Source: Palsa-1150 sp036490515 (GTDB lineage: Bacteria > Myxococcota_A > Polyangia > Polyangiales > Polyangiaceae). From it: a DNA stretch of 64,000 bases. A program made the translations under genes and the position numbers. The stretch is taken from assembly GCA_036490515.1 (NCBI GenBank), contig DASXDU010000004.1, positions 1 to 64,000 on the forward strand, read 5' to 3'. How positions within the stretch are numbered: position 1 is the stretch's first letter; every line of letters starts with the position of its first letter. Below the pieces are notes generated by a model. That model made no database searches, was not told the DNA's origin, and saw only the letters and a list, made by a program, of their open reading frames with translations. Shown piece after piece: positions 61,736 through 64,000 of the stretch.

Positions 61736-63982
61736 TCACTGCGGAGTCGGCATCGCGCAGAAGCCATCGATGCACTCGATGCCCGTGCTGGAACCGCAGC
61801 AGTCGCTGTTCTGAGTGCACTTGTTCGTCAGGGATACGCAGCCCGCGGGAGGCTTGCCGCAGACGAGGCCCGCCTCGGTCGGACCGCAGTACCCGCTGCA
61901 GCACTGGTCGCCCGTCAGGCACGAGATCCCGTCCTGCTCGCACGGGTCGACGACCCAGTAGCCGCGTGAGTTTCCCGCGAGGAGCTCCTGCGCCGGCAGG
62001 TAGAAGGCCGGGTGGCTCGGGTCCGTTCCCGGCGGCGCGTTCAGGTCGATGGCCGCGACCCAGAGCTTCTTCGTGTTCGGGGCGCTCGCGGGATCGTAGT
62101 TGCGCGGATCGCTGAGCCACGGGTCCTGCGTCGCGACGTTGCCGTAGAGGCGCCGGCTGGTGAAGACGACCCACGCGTAGCCGCCCGAGACGACCGGGTT
62201 GACCGTGGGCTCGTACTGCAGGTCCCAGTCGGTGGCGTGGTTGGTCCCGACGGTCGTCGGCAGGTACGACTCGCCGTTCACGTTCTTGAGCTCCGCGGCG
62301 GTGTGCGTCTTCAGGTCCACCCACCAGAGCTGGCCCTTCGAGCCGCTCCACGTCGCGCCGTAGGGGCTGCCGGCGAGCTCGCGCTCGTAGATGACGGCGT
62401 CGCTGGTCGGAAGGAACGCCGGGAACACGTCCGCGTCGCCGCCGGTCGGGGTGTCGAGGTTTTGCTGGTTGGAGAACGTGTTGGTCGCCGGGTCGTAGTC
62501 GATCGAGGCGAGCGACACCTTGTCGCCGCCGTAGTCGCCGTACGCGATGTGCTTTCCGTCGGGCGAGAAGACCGGCGTCGACGCGGCGAGGCCGGCCGGC
62601 AGGCCGGTGGTCGCGACCGCGTTGCCCGAGGGAATCGAGTAGAGCGCGCTGGTGGCCGCCGGGCTCGTGCCGGGCAGCGGACCGCAGTTGTTGAAGAGGA
62701 GAGTCCCGTCGGGCGAGACGGCGGGGAACGCAAAGAGGCCGCTGGCCGGCCCCATCACGGTCTCGGTGACCGGGGCCGCAAGCGCGTAGGCGCTCGCCTG
62801 CGCGTAGTTGTCGCCGTGCTGCGTGACGAGCTGCGCCCCCTGCGCGGCCACCGAGTGGCAGACCCGGCAACCCGAGTCGTCGCCGGGGGGGGAGTTCGTC
62901 CCCGCGACGAGCACCGGGCTCGTCAAGCCGTGCTTGATGGCGAGCGTCGCACCGCCGAAGCAGATCTGCGCGCCGCCGTTCCAGCTCGCTGCGGCGCAGT
63001 AGTTCGTGGCGAGCGCCGTCCCGTACGAGTTGTAGTAGACGGTGCCGGTGAGCGTCCCCTGCGCGATGCTCCACGTCTCGGTGAGCGGGCCGTAGGCCTT
63101 TCCGCCGGACGAGAAGACCAGCGTCACCGCGACCTTCCCGCCCTGGTTCGAGTAGCTCAGCGCGTCCCACGTTTGCTGAAGGATGGGGTGGTCGTTGAAC
63201 GGGCTGCCGTTCGCCGCGAAGTAGCCTTCGTAGTCGAAGCCTGGTTCCGAGAGGTGGATGCGAACGGCGTCGTAGCTGCCCACCGCGCCGGGCGTCCACT
63301 GGAGCAGCGGTGCCAGCAGGCCCTGGGGCCATACCGTGTTGTCGTAGGGATAGAGCCACGCCAGCCCCGTGTCCGTCGTCGGCGTGCCGTTGAGCACCGC
63401 CTGGCCGCTCGCGCCCACCTGGCCGCCGGGGCCGTTGCCGCCGACTCCCCCGTTGCCGCCGGTGCCTCCGCCGGCGTCGTAACCCGTGGGTGCGCCGTTC
63501 TGCTGCATCGTCACGGTGACCGTGATCGTCGTCGACACCGACTGCCCACCGAACGTCGCCGTGACGTGTGCGGCGCCGCCGATGACGCCGGAGGGCGTGA
63601 GCACGCCGCTCGATGCGCCGATCGTCGCGATCTGGCCGAGGTCGATGGTGAACGAGGCCGGGACCGACACGCCGCCCGCCGTGGCAGTGAACGTGACGGT
63701 CGGCTTCTGCGTCCCGTACGGAACCGCGAGCGTCGCGTTGGCCGGCGCGATGGCGAGCGGGCCGCTCGCGGAGTCGCCCGCCATTCCATCGCCCAGCAAG
63801 GTCGGACCGTCGCTGCTGCCCGTGGCGTCGCCCGCGGTGCCGTCGGCGACGCCGCCATCGTGGCCCGAACCGGGCGCGAAGGTGTCGCCTCCTCCCTTGC
63901 TGCCGCACGCGGCGGCGAGCCCGGCGACGAGGAGTGCGACGAAGAGAAGGAACGTGATCCGAGGCGGACGTGTGGACGACAT
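61736..63982 (-). CDS. Large lipoprotein with CxxCH motif and propeller-type repeats
   Basis: A 748-residue lipoprotein (signal LLFVALLVAGLAAAC, lipobox Cys near 26). After an Asp/Gly linker comes a bacterial Ig-like domain (about 75-160, TVTFTATAGGVSVPASFTID), a Gly/Asn-rich hinge, then a carbohydrate-binding-like region (210-360). A SGCRVCHSVAAQG motif (about 373) is a c-type heme attachment site (CxxCH). PD40/TolB-like propeller repeats follow (FPAVSPDGTLLFNNC, TPVFSPDGKHIAYGDYGGDK). The C-terminal Cys-rich domain (680-748) has DQCCSGYCG and SDCCG units. Likely a surface electron-transfer or sensing protein. The start lies 18 bp from the window edge. Confidence 0.75.
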   Translation of the reverse strand: MSSTRPPRITFLLFVALLVAGLAAACGSKGGGDTFAPGSGHDGGVADGTAGDATGSSDGPTLLGDGMAGDSASGPLAIAPANATLAVPYGTQKPTVTFTATAGGVSVPASFTIDLGQIATIGASSGVLTPSGVIGGAAHVTATFGGQSVSTTITVTVTMQQNGAPTGYDAGGGTGGNGGVGGNGPGGQVGASGQAVLNGTPTTDTGLAWLYPYDNTVWPQGLLAPLLQWTPGAVGSYDAVRIHLSEPGFDYEGYFAANGSPFNDHPILQQTWDALSYSNQGGKVAVTLVFSSGGKAYGPLTETWSIAQGTLTGTVYYNSYGTALATNYCAAASWNGGAQICFGGATLAIKHGLTSPVLVAGTNSPPGDDSGCRVCHSVAAQGAQLVTQHGDNYAQASAYALAAPVTETVMGPASGLFAFPAVSPDGTLLFNNCGPLPGTSPAATSALYSIPSGNAVATTGLPAGLAASTPVFSPDGKHIAYGDYGGDKVSLASIDYDPATNTFSNQQNLDTPTGGDADVFPAFLPTSDAVIYERELAGSPYGATWSGSKGQLWWVDLKTHTAAELKNVNGESYLPTTVGTNHATDWDLQYEPTVNPVVSGGYAWVVFTSRRLYGNVATQDPWLSDPRNYDPASAPNTKKLWVAAIDLNAPPGTDPSHPAFYLPAQELLAGNSRGYWVVDPCEQDGISCLTGDQCCSGYCGPTEAGLVCGKPPAGCVSLTNKCTQNSDCCGSSTGIECIDGFCAMPTPQ

Positions 63983-64000
63983 GCGGTGGCATCAGTTAAC

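Overview
GC-rich (about 70%) chromosomal DNA. The many lipoproteins with Asp-Ala-Gly-rich or Cys-rich linkers, a MYXO-CTERM-like C-terminus, Hanks-type kinases, an orphan sigma-54 activator and Sel1/Kelch/OmpA-TSP3 surface proteins point to Myxococcota, most likely Polyangia. No rRNA, CRISPR array, prophage or intact insertion sequence is visible. Coding is dense on both strands, and start-stop overlaps (ATGA/GTGA) are common.

Layout. 1-1460: two divergent-copy four-helix-bundle (23S-IVS type) genes arranged tail to tail, each with a hairpin element upstream, bracketed by GC hexamer tracts. 1461-4500: DoxX-like protein, a Polyangia-type hypothetical, a 22-bp degenerate array, then a sigma-factor-like gene overlapping a single-pass membrane protein gene. 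4580-9621: hypothetical membrane and lipoproteins, a ribbon-helix-helix/PIN toxin-antitoxin operon coupled to a DoxX gene, and a PilZ protein. 9666-12700: Kelch lipoprotein, second DoxX-like protein, tRNA-Glu and tRNA-Gln. 12896-15126: groESL under a CIRCE-like operator. 15169-19538: CRP-like regulator paired with a class II cyclic-nucleotide phosphodiesterase, then a HelD-like helicase. 19628-28003 (minus strand): bamB, a YfgM-like gene, sulfatase-fold protein, recG and greA. 28121-37869: bamD, NtrC-type regulator, alpha/beta hydrolase, dut, OmpA-TSP3 porin-like protein, repeat-rich MYXO-CTERM protein, guaA. 37937-43640: lipoprotein, a decayed fibronectin-III-like tail, a 21-bp degenerate array, small proteins, a long inverted repeat with a CRP-like palindrome, beta-aspartyl peptidase, a small terminator-bounded transcription unit and tRNA-Gly. 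43799-56590: lipoproteins, HAD phosphatase, SprT-DUF2786 protein, DUF1566 pair, Sel1 protein and secreted/membrane peptidases (S10, CPBP, S46). 56660-63982: two adjacent Ser/Thr kinases, an NCS1 transporter and a CxxCH-containing beta-propeller lipoprotein.

Functional themes are envelope biogenesis (BamB, BamD, YfgM-like, OmpA), proteostasis (GroESL, peptidases), signalling (CRP plus phosphodiesterase, sigma-like pair, sigma-54 activator, kinases, PilZ) and a large extracellular lipoprotein repertoire. Two sequence-level patterns stand out: in-phase degenerate arrays with periods of 22 and 21 bp, and a recurrent TAnnnT hexamer 4-14 nt before start codons that suggests widespread leaderless or short-leader transcripts.
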